NCBI GenBank assembly: GCA_964538675.1
Contig: CAZIGM010000003.1
Coordinates: 11,294 to 75,293 of the forward strand
From: CAZIGM01 sp964538675
GTDB lineage: Bacteria; Bacillota; Bacilli; Tepidibacillales; Tepidibacillaceae
DNA: 64,000 nt
Reading direction: 5' to 3'
In this document: piece by piece, positions 53,639 through 62,801 of the stretch
Numbering within the stretch: the first letter of the stretch is position 1
Layout: every line of letters begins with the position of its first letter
Made by a program: the position numbers and the translations under genes
Notes under the pieces: model-generated
The model's input: the letters and a program-made list of their open reading frames with translations, nothing else
The model's database searches: none
What the model was told of the DNA's origin: nothing

Positions 53639-54493
53639 ATGTTTAAAGTTAGTGATTTAGTATTCAGGTATCCTGGAAATAAGGAGGATACGATAAAGGG
53701 TATTTCTTTTGAATTTGATAAGGGTGAAATTTTTGGATTTCTTGGACCTTCAGGAATGGGGAAATCAACGACGCAAAAATTATTAATAAGAATTTTAAAA
53801 AATTATAGTGGTGAAATCTTATATAAAGGTAAAAATCTTAAGGAATATGATAAAACTATTTTTAATGACATAGGTGTTGGATTTGAAATGCCTGTCCTAT
53901 TTTCTAAGCTTACTGCAATGGAAAATTTAAAGTTTTATCGAGATTTATACCCAAATGGCGCTAAAATCAGACCGATATTAGAGCGTCTTGGACTATGGGA
54001 AGATAGAAACAAGAGGGTAGCATCATTTTCAAAAGGAATGAAAACCCGTTTAAACTTTGCTAGAGCATTAATTAATGATCCGAAAATATTATTTTTGGAT
54101 GAACCGACAAGTGGACTCGATCCTGCCAATGCTCGAATTGTTAAAGATATGATATCTGAATTTCGTCATAATGGTGGTACTGTGTTCTTAACTACACATA
54201 TGATGCATGATGTTGATGAGCTTTGTGATCGTGTTGCATTTATTGCGGAGGGAGAAATAAGGGAAATTAGCACACCTAAAGATTTAAAACTTAGTTATGG
54301 GAAACGTGAAATTAAAATAGAGTATAAGGATAATGAAAAAATCTCGAAAGAAGTTTTTGACATGGAAACACTTAAAGGTAATGATAACTTTTTTAATATT
54401 TTAAAAAATAAGGAATTAATTACTATTCATAGTGGAGAGACAACTCTTGATGAGATATTTATCAAAGTAACAGGGGTGAAAACAAATGAATAG
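53639..54493 (+). CDS. ABC transporter ATP-binding protein
   Basis: The 284-residue ATPase has Walker A GPSGMGKSTTQ near residue 37, signature FSKGMKTRLNFARALI, Walker B ILFLDEPTSGLDPA and the switch TTHMMHDVDELC. GGAGG precedes the ATG. It overlaps the first permease by 8 bp. The set of one ATPase and two unequal permeases resembles the Mycobacterium Rv2686c-2688c fluoroquinolone exporter. Confidence 0.9.
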   Translation: MFKVSDLVFRYPGNKEDTIKGISFEFDKGEIFGFLGPSGMGKSTTQKLLIRILKNYSGEILYKGKNLKEYDKTIFNDIGVGFEMPVLFSKLTAMENLKFYRDLYPNGAKIRPILERLGLWEDRNKRVASFSKGMKTRLNFARALINDPKILFLDEPTSGLDPANARIVKDMISEFRHNGGTVFLTTHMMHDVDELCDRVAFIAEGEIREISTPKDLKLSYGKREIKIEYKDNEKISKEVFDMETLKGNDNFFNILKNKELITIHSGETTLDEIFIKVTGVKTNE

Positions 54494-55214
54494 ATTTGTG
54501 ACACTTCTAAAAGGTGATGAAACCCGTATGCTTAGATATGGTATCACCTATGCAAGTCTTATTACAGCAATTCTCTGGATAGTGCTTATTCAATTGTTAA
54601 ATGTAAATGAAATAGACAAATTTTTCCCACTGTTTATATTTATAGATGCTACAATGATGTCCTTTCTGTTAGTTGGAGTAGCTATGATGTTTGAAAAACA
54701 GGAAAGTGCTTTAAAGACTATGCTAGTAACTCCAATAAGTAAACACTATTATTTAGCTTCCAAAATAGCAACAACAGTAATTTCAAGCTTAATAACACTA
54801 TTATTACTTGGAGCATATGGTGTAATCTTTAAAAATCTCTCAATAAATTATTTGGGTATTATAGGTGCTGTAATATTGGCAACATTCGTATATACCTGTA
54901 TTGGTATTCTTTTTACTTATAAATCAAAGGATTTCACAATACTATTAATGTGGTTGATGGCATTCTTTTTTGCATTATCCATTCCTACGATTCTTCAGAT
55001 GTTTGGAATAATTACTGCTGACTGGTTTACGTATGTACAATATATCAATCCAACTCAATCAATACTTACCGTGCTTAATGCGACAGTGATAAGTGTTGAT
55101 AGAACTGATTTAGTAATTAGCTTAAGTTATTTAATAGTATTATCAGGGGTCCTTTACTATCTTGCTGCAAAATATTTCGACAAATACAGTATGAAAGAGC
55201 TTGGGGGTGAGTGA
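54486..55214 (+). CDS. ABC-2 permease subunit 1
   Basis: The 242-residue protein has six membrane segments (LITAILWIVLIQLLN; ATMMSFLLVGVAMMFEKQES; LITLLLLGAYGVIF; and later). The phrase EKQESALKTMLVTPISKHYY is the coupling helix-like region common in ABC-2 permeases. It partners the following permease as a heterodimer. The export substrate is unknown. Confidence 0.84.
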   Translation: MNRFVTLLKGDETRMLRYGITYASLITAILWIVLIQLLNVNEIDKFFPLFIFIDATMMSFLLVGVAMMFEKQESALKTMLVTPISKHYYLASKIATTVISSLITLLLLGAYGVIFKNLSINYLGIIGAVILATFVYTCIGILFTYKSKDFTILLMWLMAFFFALSIPTILQMFGIITADWFTYVQYINPTQSILTVLNATVISVDRTDLVISLSYLIVLSGVLYYLAAKYFDKYSMKELGGE

Positions 55215-55216
55215 AA

Positions 55217-55939
55217 ATGGCGAGAGAGTATATTATTTATGAGTTAAAAAAGTGGTTGCGTGATCCAATGATGGTCTTTTTAATAACGTATCTTTTAATA
55301 ATAGCTTTGGTCATACGCTTTAGTGTTCCCTATATTGAGGAGAAGTTTAATTTTTCTCTTGTTGCATACTATCATATAATTATAGCTGGAACAATGTTAT
55401 TAACAGCTGTTGTGGTTGGGGCAATCATTGGCTTTTCGATATTAGATGATAGAGACGATAAAGTTCTATATGCTGTTGATGTTTCCCCTGTTAGCTTTAA
55501 TACATTTATGGGTTTTAGATTTGTTCTGTCTTTTGTAGTTACATTTATAAGTTGTATACTTGCAATTTTGATTATTAATTTAGGAGATATTCCGTTATAT
55601 GCTCTTCTTCTAGTTACTATATCAATATCACTATTTAGCTCTGTTTCTGCAATGTTCATTAATTTTTTTGCAACAAACAAAGTAGAAGGATTTGCAATGA
55701 TGAAGGCAGGTGCAATAATAATTGTTTTTCCAATTGTAGCAATGTTCTTTACTGACTTTAAGGAATTCTTCTTTGGATTTGAGCCGAACTTCTGGGCAGT
55801 AAAGGCTTTAAGTGTTGCAATGCTTCCAAATGTCGACTTTAATCTTGGGTTTTGGGGTTATTACTTAGTGGGAGTAATTTATGTAATAGTTTTAAACATA
55901 GTAGTCTTTAAAATATTTAAAAAACGAATTATTATTTAG
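55217..55939 (+). CDS. ABC-2 permease subunit 2
   Basis: The 240-residue protein has six membrane segments. It starts MAREYIIYELKKWLRDPMMV, with the family phrase DDRDDKVLYAVDVSPVSFN. ATG 55217 is 6 bases after GGGGGTG; GTG 55211 overlaps that site. It follows the first permease with a 2-bp gap and completes the exporter. Confidence 0.84.
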   Translation: MAREYIIYELKKWLRDPMMVFLITYLLIIALVIRFSVPYIEEKFNFSLVAYYHIIIAGTMLLTAVVVGAIIGFSILDDRDDKVLYAVDVSPVSFNTFMGFRFVLSFVVTFISCILAILIINLGDIPLYALLLVTISISLFSSVSAMFINFFATNKVEGFAMMKAGAIIIVFPIVAMFFTDFKEFFFGFEPNFWAVKALSVAMLPNVDFNLGFWGYYLVGVIYVIVLNIVVFKIFKKRIII

Positions 55940-56027
55940 ACAAGACTTGTAAAAATAAATCTCAAAAAAAGTTATTTACTCTCGGTTAATTAATGTATTT
56001 ATCTTAAATTGAGAGGTGGTGATTTAT

Positions 56028-56144
56028 TTGCAATGGTATTGGTGGGTTCTTATAGGTATAGCTGTAGTAGCAATTGGATATATAAAAATTAAAGTATTTA
56101 AAAGCTGGATGAGTAAAAGATCTGCAAAAGATGAAGATATGTAG
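56028..56144 (+). CDS. 38-residue single-pass membrane protein
   Basis: TTG 56028 is 8 bases after GAGAGGTGG. The product MQWYWWVLIGIAVVAIGYIK continues IKVFKSWMSKRSAKDEDM: one membrane helix with a basic then acidic tail. It has its own terminator at 56166. It is too short to place in a family. Confidence 0.55.
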   Translation: MQWYWWVLIGIAVVAIGYIKIKVFKSWMSKRSAKDEDM

Positions 56145-56165
56145 AAAAAATATAAAAAAGTACTA

Positions 56166-56207
56166 TTCGCACAAAGAGCATATTTTAGTTCTTGTGCGAT
56201 TTTTTTA
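56166..56207 (+). terminator. Terminator after the 38-residue protein
   Basis: TTCGCACAA-type arm (56167-56174) pairs with TTGTGCGA (56192-56199), followed by seven or more T. Confidence 0.75.
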
Positions 56208-56300
56208 ATAAAATTGTCATTAATTTTCACATAAATTAGTTGTTTTAGTGCGGTATAATTGTTTAGACATAAACATTAGTTAAATTATATGAGGTGAAGC

Positions 56301-57455
56301 ATGAGTATAATATCTGAAATAGAAAATCATAAGAATATTTTTTTACTTGTTAATGGTGAAGTAGCCTTTGAACGTATTATTAATAGAATAAAAGAGGCTA
56401 AAGAATCTATTTATATTAATATGTTTATTTGGCGTGATGATAGAATTGGGAATCAACTTTCTTCCGAATTGTTAAAAGCTGCAAACAGAGGTGTGAAAAT
56501 TCATATTTCTAAGGATAAGTTAGGAGCTATATTTGAAAAAGCAGAAGAAAATAAACAAAGTTTCTTTCATAAGGAATTTGATTTTGGAATACTTATAAAA
56601 TCATTTATTTGTGATAAATTTTATCCTATGAAAGGTAAGGCGAAAAGAAGAAAACAAGATAATAACAAGATGGTAGATGCTTTATTAAATCACCCTTATA
56701 TTACAGTTGATAGAAATGAATTTAAAGGAGATCATTCAAAATATTATATATTTGATGAAAAAATTTTGATTATAGGTGGAATAAACATTGAGGATAAAGA
56801 GCTTTATAGCGATGTTGAAGGCAAAAAATATTATGATTATATGGTTGAATTAGATAATGAATCATTTGTTGAGATATTTAAACGAAATATTGAAATCGGA
56901 GAAGATTTTATGGAAGAGAATCTAGTCGATTTTATCTTTAATGTAAAAAGAAATGAACAGATAGTCTATGAGGCTAAAGAAAAAATTTTAAAAGTAATAT
57001 CTCATGCTAAAAGTTCGTTAGATATTGTAATGGCTTATATAGGAGATAGGGATATAACAGATAAAATTATTGAACTAGCTAATAAAGGTATCTCTGTTAA
57101 CATGATATTACCAGATAAATCAAATTTGCAGGAAGACTTAAATAAAAAGGTTTTAAAACAGATTATGGTAAGAACAAACAACAAAGTAAATGTTTATCTA
57201 AGTCGGAATATGATTCATGCTAAACTTATTAGAGTAGATGGTTATCTTTTTACCTTAGGTTCAATTAATTTAAACAAACAGGCGATGGAAAATTTATTAG
57301 AATTAAATATATTAATAAATAGTAATGATCAAGGACTAATCAATACATTAGATGGTAGTATATATAAAATCATTACTGATTCTAAGAGAATTAATGATTC
57401 ATCTGAAATAAAATATAATCCATTTAAGGCCTTCTTAGAAAAAATCGCTTGTTAA
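56301..57455 (+). CDS. Phospholipase D-like protein (cardiolipin synthase family)
   Basis: The 384-residue protein has two HKD motifs: HSKYYIFDEKILIIGGINIE near residue 145 and HAKLIRVDGYLFTLGSINLN near residue 305. It has no N-terminal membrane helices, unlike housekeeping cardiolipin synthases. It may be a transphosphatidylase or a nuclease-like member. GAGGTG precedes the ATG. Its stop overlaps that of the converging homoserine dehydrogenase by 4 bp. Confidence 0.86.
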   Translation: MSIISEIENHKNIFLLVNGEVAFERIINRIKEAKESIYINMFIWRDDRIGNQLSSELLKAANRGVKIHISKDKLGAIFEKAEENKQSFFHKEFDFGILIKSFICDKFYPMKGKAKRRKQDNNKMVDALLNHPYITVDRNEFKGDHSKYYIFDEKILIIGGINIEDKELYSDVEGKKYYDYMVELDNESFVEIFKRNIEIGEDFMEENLVDFIFNVKRNEQIVYEAKEKILKVISHAKSSLDIVMAYIGDRDITDKIIELANKGISVNMILPDKSNLQEDLNKKVLKQIMVRTNNKVNVYLSRNMIHAKLIRVDGYLFTLGSINLNKQAMENLLELNILINSNDQGLINTLDGSIYKIITDSKRINDSSEIKYNPFKAFLEKIAC

Positions 57456-58489
57456 TTACTAGAAAAATTATAACCCTTTAAAATATTTATTAGGTCTCTG
57501 AGGATTGATGCAGCCGCAGATTCTTGGTTAGATGCACCACCTATAATAGTTAGGTCTCCAAGAGTATCAGAAGTGTATTTTACAGCTTTATTTTTACCAT
57601 CAACATTATATAGGCTATGATTTGAATCGATTTTTTTTAAATCTACCGACATTACTATTTTGTTATTTACTAAAGTAGTTTTTCCAACAAGCTTATATTT
57701 CTTATTTTCCATTTTAGCCTGTTTAATATCTTCAAGAGTGATATCAGTGATACCACTTACAGAAATATCATTCAGGGATTTTTTTTGTTTAAATAGAATA
57801 TTTGTTAGAATAAGTAGTTTAGATGCTGTATCCCATCCCAGAACGTCTAACGAAGGATCAGTTTCTGCTATTCCTAAATCCTGTGCTAATATTAGCGCTT
57901 CTTGATAAGTATAATTATTATTTTCCATTTCAGATAAAATAAAGTTAGTTGTGCCGTTTAAAATACCTTCAATTGATAGAATTTGGGAACCTGCCATATC
58001 AAAAAGTCCTGCATTGATTGCAGGGAGCGCTCCACCAGTTGTACAACCAACAGCTAATTGTACATTATTTTTTATAGCTAAAGTGTTTAGCTCGTCATAG
58101 GCTAGAAAAATAGGTCCTTTATTACCTGTGATTACATGAATACCGTTTTCTAATGCTTTTCGGATGTGCGTCATACCTGGTTTACCGGTTTCTTTATTAG
58201 TAGGTGTTAATTCAATCAAAACATCAATGTCTTTATTCATTAAGATTGTATGAAAACTAAACTCGGAGCTTCCACCATGAGGATAATATATAATATCTCT
58301 TTCTTTTTTAGAAAACTCAATCACGTCATAACAATCTATACCATTAGAATTATAAATACCACCTTTTGAATTAAGAATATAATTAATTTGTATGTTACAG
58401 CCTAACTCCATTAGTTCTTTTTTTTTCTCTAATATTAATTTCAAGAAGGCTTTTCCTACTCCTCCATAGCCCAATATTGCGATTCTCAT
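57452..58489 (-). CDS. hom: Homoserine dehydrogenase
   Basis: The 345-residue enzyme reduces aspartate semialdehyde to homoserine on the way to threonine and methionine. The Rossmann motif is LGYGGVGKAFLKLIL; conserved parts are VITGNKGPIFLAYDELNTLA, VGCTTGGALPAIN, IEGILNGTTNFILSEM and AETDPSLDVLGWDTASKLLI. It ends without the regulatory ACT domain, so it should not be inhibited by threonine through ACT. No other threonine genes adjoin. Confidence 0.88.
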   Translation of the reverse strand: MRIAILGYGGVGKAFLKLILEKKKELMELGCNIQINYILNSKGGIYNSNGIDCYDVIEFSKKERDIIYYPHGGSSEFSFHTILMNKDIDVLIELTPTNKETGKPGMTHIRKALENGIHVITGNKGPIFLAYDELNTLAIKNNVQLAVGCTTGGALPAINAGLFDMAGSQILSIEGILNGTTNFILSEMENNNYTYQEALILAQDLGIAETDPSLDVLGWDTASKLLILTNILFKQKKSLNDISVSGITDITLEDIKQAKMENKKYKLVGKTTLVNNKIVMSVDLKKIDSNHSLYNVDGKNKAVKYTSDTLGDLTIIGGASNQESAAASILRDLINILKGYNFSSN

Positions 58490-58687
58490 AATGATTATTT
58501 CCTTTCAAATCATATTAATATTTACCAATATACTCATAATAGCTTAAAAAACTAAGTATTTAAAGGGGTAAAAACAATCTATAATTATCTAATTTTTCTG
58601 AATTAATTGACACTTCATATATTAAATAATAATATAAATCTATCGTTTTAAACATAGCATAATTATAAGAGTTGAGGTGTGAAGAGT

Positions 58688-59116
58688 ATGAGTCTATTAA
58701 ATGACACTATTGGTGGGTTCCTTGATAAAATTTCTGTTTTATATCCAGAAAATGAAGCGCTTGTTAGCAATGAGAAAAATTTACGACTAAATTACAGTGA
58801 ATTTAATCAACTTTGTAGAACTGTTGCAAAAGGATTTATGGCTATGGGTATTAAAAAAGGGGATCATATTGCTATTTGGGCAACCAATTATCCTGAATGG
58901 GTATTAGCTCAATTTGCAACAGCAAAAATGGGTGCTGTGTTGGTTACTGTTAATACAAATTATAAAATTTTTGAATTAGAAGTTTTAAATATGCTTAAAT
59001 TGGATAATTATTCAGAGTATATTTCTCTTGAATGGGTAAAAAGATGGAATAATGATCTTGAAGCTCCAGCGATTGCTTTTCCTCATTTTATAAATTATGT
59101 AAAGAAATATATCTAA
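58688..59116 (+). pseudogene. Truncated acyl-CoA ligase (AMP-binding) gene
   Basis: The first 98 residues (FLDKISVLYPENEALVSNEK, LNYSEFNQLCRTVAKGFMAM, GIKKGDHIAIWATNYPEW, AQFATAKMGAVLVTVNTNYK) are the N-terminus of a FadD-like ligase. After FELE the remaining 44 residues do not fit the family (YISLEWVKRWNNDLEAPAIA), and the ATP-binding and C-terminal domains are missing. An internal deletion or fusion made the frame. ATG 58688 follows GAGGTG. It is probably inactive. Confidence 0.75.
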
Positions 59117-59254
59117 ATTGATCCAGATATGATATTTGGTTAAAAACAAATTTAGTGTAATATTTAATAAAAAAGGCAAGTAAGTATTGTACATTGAATA
59201 AGTATTAATAAATATGATAAAGCATAAAATCATTTTTTTAAGGAGTGTAGAATT

Positions 59255-59746
59255 ATGGAATTTAATAAAAATCTTGATACAGTTTTTGAGCACTTATTCA
59301 AAAAAGGTGCATTTCTTACAGTGAAATCGGCTGAAATAGTTAATACAATGACTATTTCTTGGGGGAGTATTGGCTTTATATGGAGAAAGCCTGTATTTAT
59401 GGTATTAGTTCGTGGCACGAGATATACATATGAACTTATTGAAAATAGTGATAACTTTACAGTTAGTGTTCCTTTCAGCAATGAAATGAGAAGGTCTTTA
59501 ACAGTATGTGGTACAAAATCTGGTCGTGAGATAGATAAAGCTAAGGAATCCAATATAACATATATTGAATCCAAGGAAGTAGAATCTCCTGTAGTAGATA
59601 ATTGTAATATGTACTATGAATGTAAGATCCTATATAAACAAGAAATGAATCCATCTCTTATTCTCGATGATAAGGTAAGGAATTTATATGATAATGACTA
59701 TCACACGTTATATTATGGAGAGATAGTTGCTTGTTACGAAAAGTAA
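59255..59746 (+). CDS. Flavin reductase family protein
   Basis: The 163-residue protein has the split-barrel FMN-binding pattern: KKGAFLTVKSAEIVNTMTIS, WGSIGFIWRKPVFMVLVRGT, RYTYELIENSDNFTVSVPFS and later LTVCGTKSGREIDKAKE. It should bind FMN and reduce or oxidise with NAD(P)H. AAGGAG precedes the ATG. It is alone, with a strong terminator behind. The partner oxygenase, if any, is not here. Confidence 0.88.
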   Translation: MEFNKNLDTVFEHLFKKGAFLTVKSAEIVNTMTISWGSIGFIWRKPVFMVLVRGTRYTYELIENSDNFTVSVPFSNEMRRSLTVCGTKSGREIDKAKESNITYIESKEVESPVVDNCNMYYECKILYKQEMNPSLILDDKVRNLYDNDYHTLYYGEIVACYEK

Positions 59747-59797
59747 AGATTGATGTATAACTACATAAAAAATTGATATTAAAGGACGGAACACATA

Positions 59798-59834
59798 AAG
59801 ACGCTAGATAATTATTATCTAACGTCTTTTTTAA
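59798..59834 (+). terminator. Terminator after flavin reductase
   Basis: AAAGACGCTAGATA pairs with TATCTAACGTCTTT (one mismatch) around a five-base AT loop, then TTTT. Confidence 0.75.
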
Positions 59835-59896
59835 ATTACTCAATAGAATCAATTAAAGAATTCCTAAAAACATACTGTTGTTTATTTCTTATATTT

Positions 59897-60436
59897 TCAT
59901 TGAGCGTGAATGTTAGTAGTAGTAATTTTTCCTTCTATTTTACTTAAATTTTTAATTTTAAGTGTTGGATTGGTCACACCATATTCATCTAAAATGCGCT
60001 CTAAAACTTTAAATTCTTTTCTCTTCATAACGATTTCAATTTTATGTCGTATATCCCCATTCATACCACGCGCAACAAAATTGTTAACAGTATAACCTTC
60101 GTGTCTAAGTCTCTCAGCAACCTCGATCATTTTATTTTTATTTTTTAAAAATAAATCTACTTCAATAATTCCTAATGCAAGGCGTTCTTCAATTTTTCCA
60201 CCAATAAAAACACCAAACATTCTACCAAAAGCGTAAGCTATTATAAAATGGACTCCGTTTGAACTTGTTATTTTGGTAAGTATAGTTGCAAATATTATTG
60301 CATCAATAAATACTAATATATAGACTGGGTTCATAATTTTTTTTGAAAGTAATATTGTTTTAAGTGTTGTTAAAATATTAGTAAGAGAGGTTATAATGAA
60401 GAGGAAAATCAATGTTAATATAACTTCTAGTGTCAA
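59897..60436 (-). CDS. UPF0316 membrane protein (DUF5698/DUF2179)
   Basis: The 179-residue protein has three membrane segments and a soluble C-terminal domain. The family phrases are SLTNILTTLKTILLSKKIMN, FGRMFGVFIGGKIEERLALG and RLRHEGYTVNNFVARGMNGD. The start is TTG 60436, after AAGGAG. Family function is unknown; nucleotide-signal binding has been suggested for the soluble DUF2179 part. It is monocistronic. Confidence 0.88.
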   Translation of the reverse strand: MTLEVILTLIFLFIITSLTNILTTLKTILLSKKIMNPVYILVFIDAIIFATILTKITSSNGVHFIIAYAFGRMFGVFIGGKIEERLALGIIEVDLFLKNKNKMIEVAERLRHEGYTVNNFVARGMNGDIRHKIEIVMKRKEFKVLERILDEYGVTNPTLKIKNLSKIEGKITTTNIHAQ

Positions 60437-60777
60437 ATTTTAATCTCCTTATGTTTATTTTTACAAGTATAGATAAATCCTTTGTTATTTAATATCTTTT
60501 GTATCTAGAAGTTAAATTTAATTTTCACTGCCGCGAATGTGAGTATTAATTCATTTTCTATTGCTTTTTTACAAAAATAATAATTAAACTTTTTAGATTA
60601 TTATCGTACTTTATAAATCGAAATTAAATTATATTATAAATGAGCAAAAAAGTCAAATATATTTTTTTAAAATAGCTGTATAAATTGCAATATTAAAGGA
60701 TTTGTGTTTTATGGTAGTAGCGTAACAAAAGCCAAATGAAGGGAGTACGAATAAAGTACATATGATATTGATATGAG
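60437..60777. other. Intergenic region without a supported gene
   Basis: AT-rich sequence. A promoter for the UPF0316 gene should lie at its left part. No reading frame with a ribosome site was seen. Confidence 0.5.
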
Positions 60778-60810
60778 AAAACCTCTAGTTTCAATAGAAA
60801 CTAGAGGTTT
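60778..60810. terminator. Strong terminator hairpin after the glutamate synthase-like gene
   Basis: AAACCTCTAGTTTC and GAAACTAGAGGTTT form a perfect 14-bp stem around AATA, 25 bases beyond the stop of the minus-strand gene. Confidence 0.75.
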
Positions 60811-60834
60811 AACTTTAAAATAAATTTTTAAATA

Positions 60835-62478
60835 TTACGAGTTTAATATTTTATGAGCTGTATCATCTGCAAGTGTTGTTAAATAAGGAATTTCTGTTTC
60901 TTTTTCTGTTTCTCTATTAGCAGAGAATAGGTCGGCTCTTGAAATTTCATTCATAGAGAACTTTCTAGCTCCAGCCATTAATTGTTGTAATCCAGCAGCT
61001 AATTTATCAGAAAGCGTCCAGGCTGCAATAGCACCTAAAGGTATATTTTTCATTTCATCAGCTCCGACTTTCTTTTTAACATCATAATAGCCAGCGAAGA
61101 TTTCTTCGGCTTTTTCACCAAATTCTTTAACAACAGTCACAGGTAGTTTGTCCCAATTACCATTAACCCTATCTTTATTTTCAGGATATAATACTCCTTC
61201 AATATTTGAACCAACGAAAGCTGGAATCATTAAAGCCCTACCCATACAAACTAATTTCGTATATGGAGCACCTAAGGCTAATGCTTTAAATATATGATCT
61301 TCTCGAGCGAAACCTCCTGCGAAAGCCATATCAACAACTTTTTCACCCTTAGCAGCTAATATATTTGCATATTCATATGCCTTTGAATGAAGGTTTAGCG
61401 ATGGTACACCCCAAGTCTCCATCATATTCCACGGACTCATACCTGTACCGCCACCTGAACCGTCTATTGTTAATAAGTCAAGTTTAGCTTCTGAAGCAAA
61501 TTTTATAGCCATTGCTAAAGCTTCCATACCATAGGAGCCAGTTTTTAATGTGATTCTTTTAAATCCTATCTTTCTTAAATAGGCAACAGCATTCATAAAG
61601 TTCTCTTTTACTTCTTCATAACTATTTAAATCTGTATATCCTAATCTGCTATGTCTTGCGAAAGATTTAATAGCACCATTCTTAAACGCATCAATAACTT
61701 CTGGTTTAGTTGGATCAGGGTCAACAACATATCCTCTTTCTTTCAAGAAGGTAGCATATTCTAGGCTTGCTACTTGAATTTCACCACCGATATCTTTTGC
61801 ACCTTGACCCCATTTTAATTCTATGATTACCTTATCACCATATTTTTCGTTAATAAATTCTGCAACACCATTTCTAGTATCTTCAACATTCATTTGAACT
61901 ATAATTCCGCCATATCCTTCATAGTATTTTAGATATGTGTTAATTCGTCGTTCCAACTCAGGGGCTTTAATTATCTTGTCATTTTCAATAACAGATTCCT
62001 TATCTACTCCTACTACATTCTCGCCAACAACTATTGGATATCCTACTAATGCCGCACCTATTGCAAATGATTCCCAATATTTAGCAGCAATAAAAGTAGA
62101 TCCTAAAGCACCTGTCATAATTGGTACTTTAATCTTAGTCTTGATTTCATTTCCAAACTCAGTTTCTAAATTGACATTAGGAAAAATACAATCATCGGCA
62201 CTATTAGATAATCCGTTAGGTAAACCATAAGCACCGTAATTATAACCTTGGATACGCAAGTTATTATAACAAACACCAACATGGTTAATATTAGAACTAC
62301 CAGCTGTTACTACGCCAAAATCTCTTGGGTAAAGCATTTTTCGACCCTTTAAGCTTGACATCCATGTTTCACATTTACCACTGCAATCCGCTCTACATAA
62401 AGTGCATAGTCCTGATTCAGCAGGGTTACCTCTGTTTACTGTACCTAATACATCATTTTGTTTAACATACTCACTCAT
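60835..62478 (-). CDS. FMN-binding glutamate synthase family protein
   Basis: The 547-residue protein is like the FMN domain of glutamate synthase large subunit (GltB), without the glutaminase domain. An N-terminal Cys cluster LCTLCRADCSGKC (Cys24, 27, 31, 35) could hold an iron-sulfur centre. Barrel motifs are VPIMTGALGSTFIA, IIELKWGQGAKDIGGE, LDLLTIDGSGGGTGMSPWN and MAFAGGFAREDHIFKALALG. Such stand-alone proteins occur in anaerobes and archaea and their true substrate is debated. GGAGG precedes ATG. It is monocistronic. Confidence 0.88.
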   Translation of the reverse strand: MSEYVKQNDVLGTVNRGNPAESGLCTLCRADCSGKCETWMSSLKGRKMLYPRDFGVVTAGSSNINHVGVCYNNLRIQGYNYGAYGLPNGLSNSADDCIFPNVNLETEFGNEIKTKIKVPIMTGALGSTFIAAKYWESFAIGAALVGYPIVVGENVVGVDKESVIENDKIIKAPELERRINTYLKYYEGYGGIIVQMNVEDTRNGVAEFINEKYGDKVIIELKWGQGAKDIGGEIQVASLEYATFLKERGYVVDPDPTKPEVIDAFKNGAIKSFARHSRLGYTDLNSYEEVKENFMNAVAYLRKIGFKRITLKTGSYGMEALAMAIKFASEAKLDLLTIDGSGGGTGMSPWNMMETWGVPSLNLHSKAYEYANILAAKGEKVVDMAFAGGFAREDHIFKALALGAPYTKLVCMGRALMIPAFVGSNIEGVLYPENKDRVNGNWDKLPVTVVKEFGEKAEEIFAGYYDVKKKVGADEMKNIPLGAIAAWTLSDKLAAGLQQLMAGARKFSMNEISRADLFSANRETEKETEIPYLTTLADDTAHKILNS

Positions 62479-62603
62479 ATATATTCCTCCTATTATTGTA
62501 TAGAAAACCCAATAACTTTAATTATACTATAAGTAGTTTAAAGTAAAAAAGAAAAAAATTATAAATATTGATCTTATTAATTAATGGGTTATGAATTACT
62601 TTA

Positions 62604-62681
62604 TCCAGACATGTTAAAATCTCTACTTACACACAAAGTGCACAAGTCACGCTATAATGCAAAACATTAAGTCGTGCTATG
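62604..62681. repeat. Dispersed intergenic repeat A, copy 2
   Basis: TCCAGACATGTTAAAATCTC, then TACTTACACACAAAGTGCAC and AAGTCACGCTATAATGC, then AAGTCGTGCTATG. It is about four-fifths identical to 25850-25930. Confidence 0.65.
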
Positions 62682-62801
62682 AACACAAAGTGCCAAAGCT
62701 TCGCTCTATTATTTAAAGCTGGAGTTTATTGAGAAAGAATTGAACAGATGTTATGCTATACTCAAAGTTTAATAAAAATTTAAACATTAAAGGAGTGTAT
62801 T

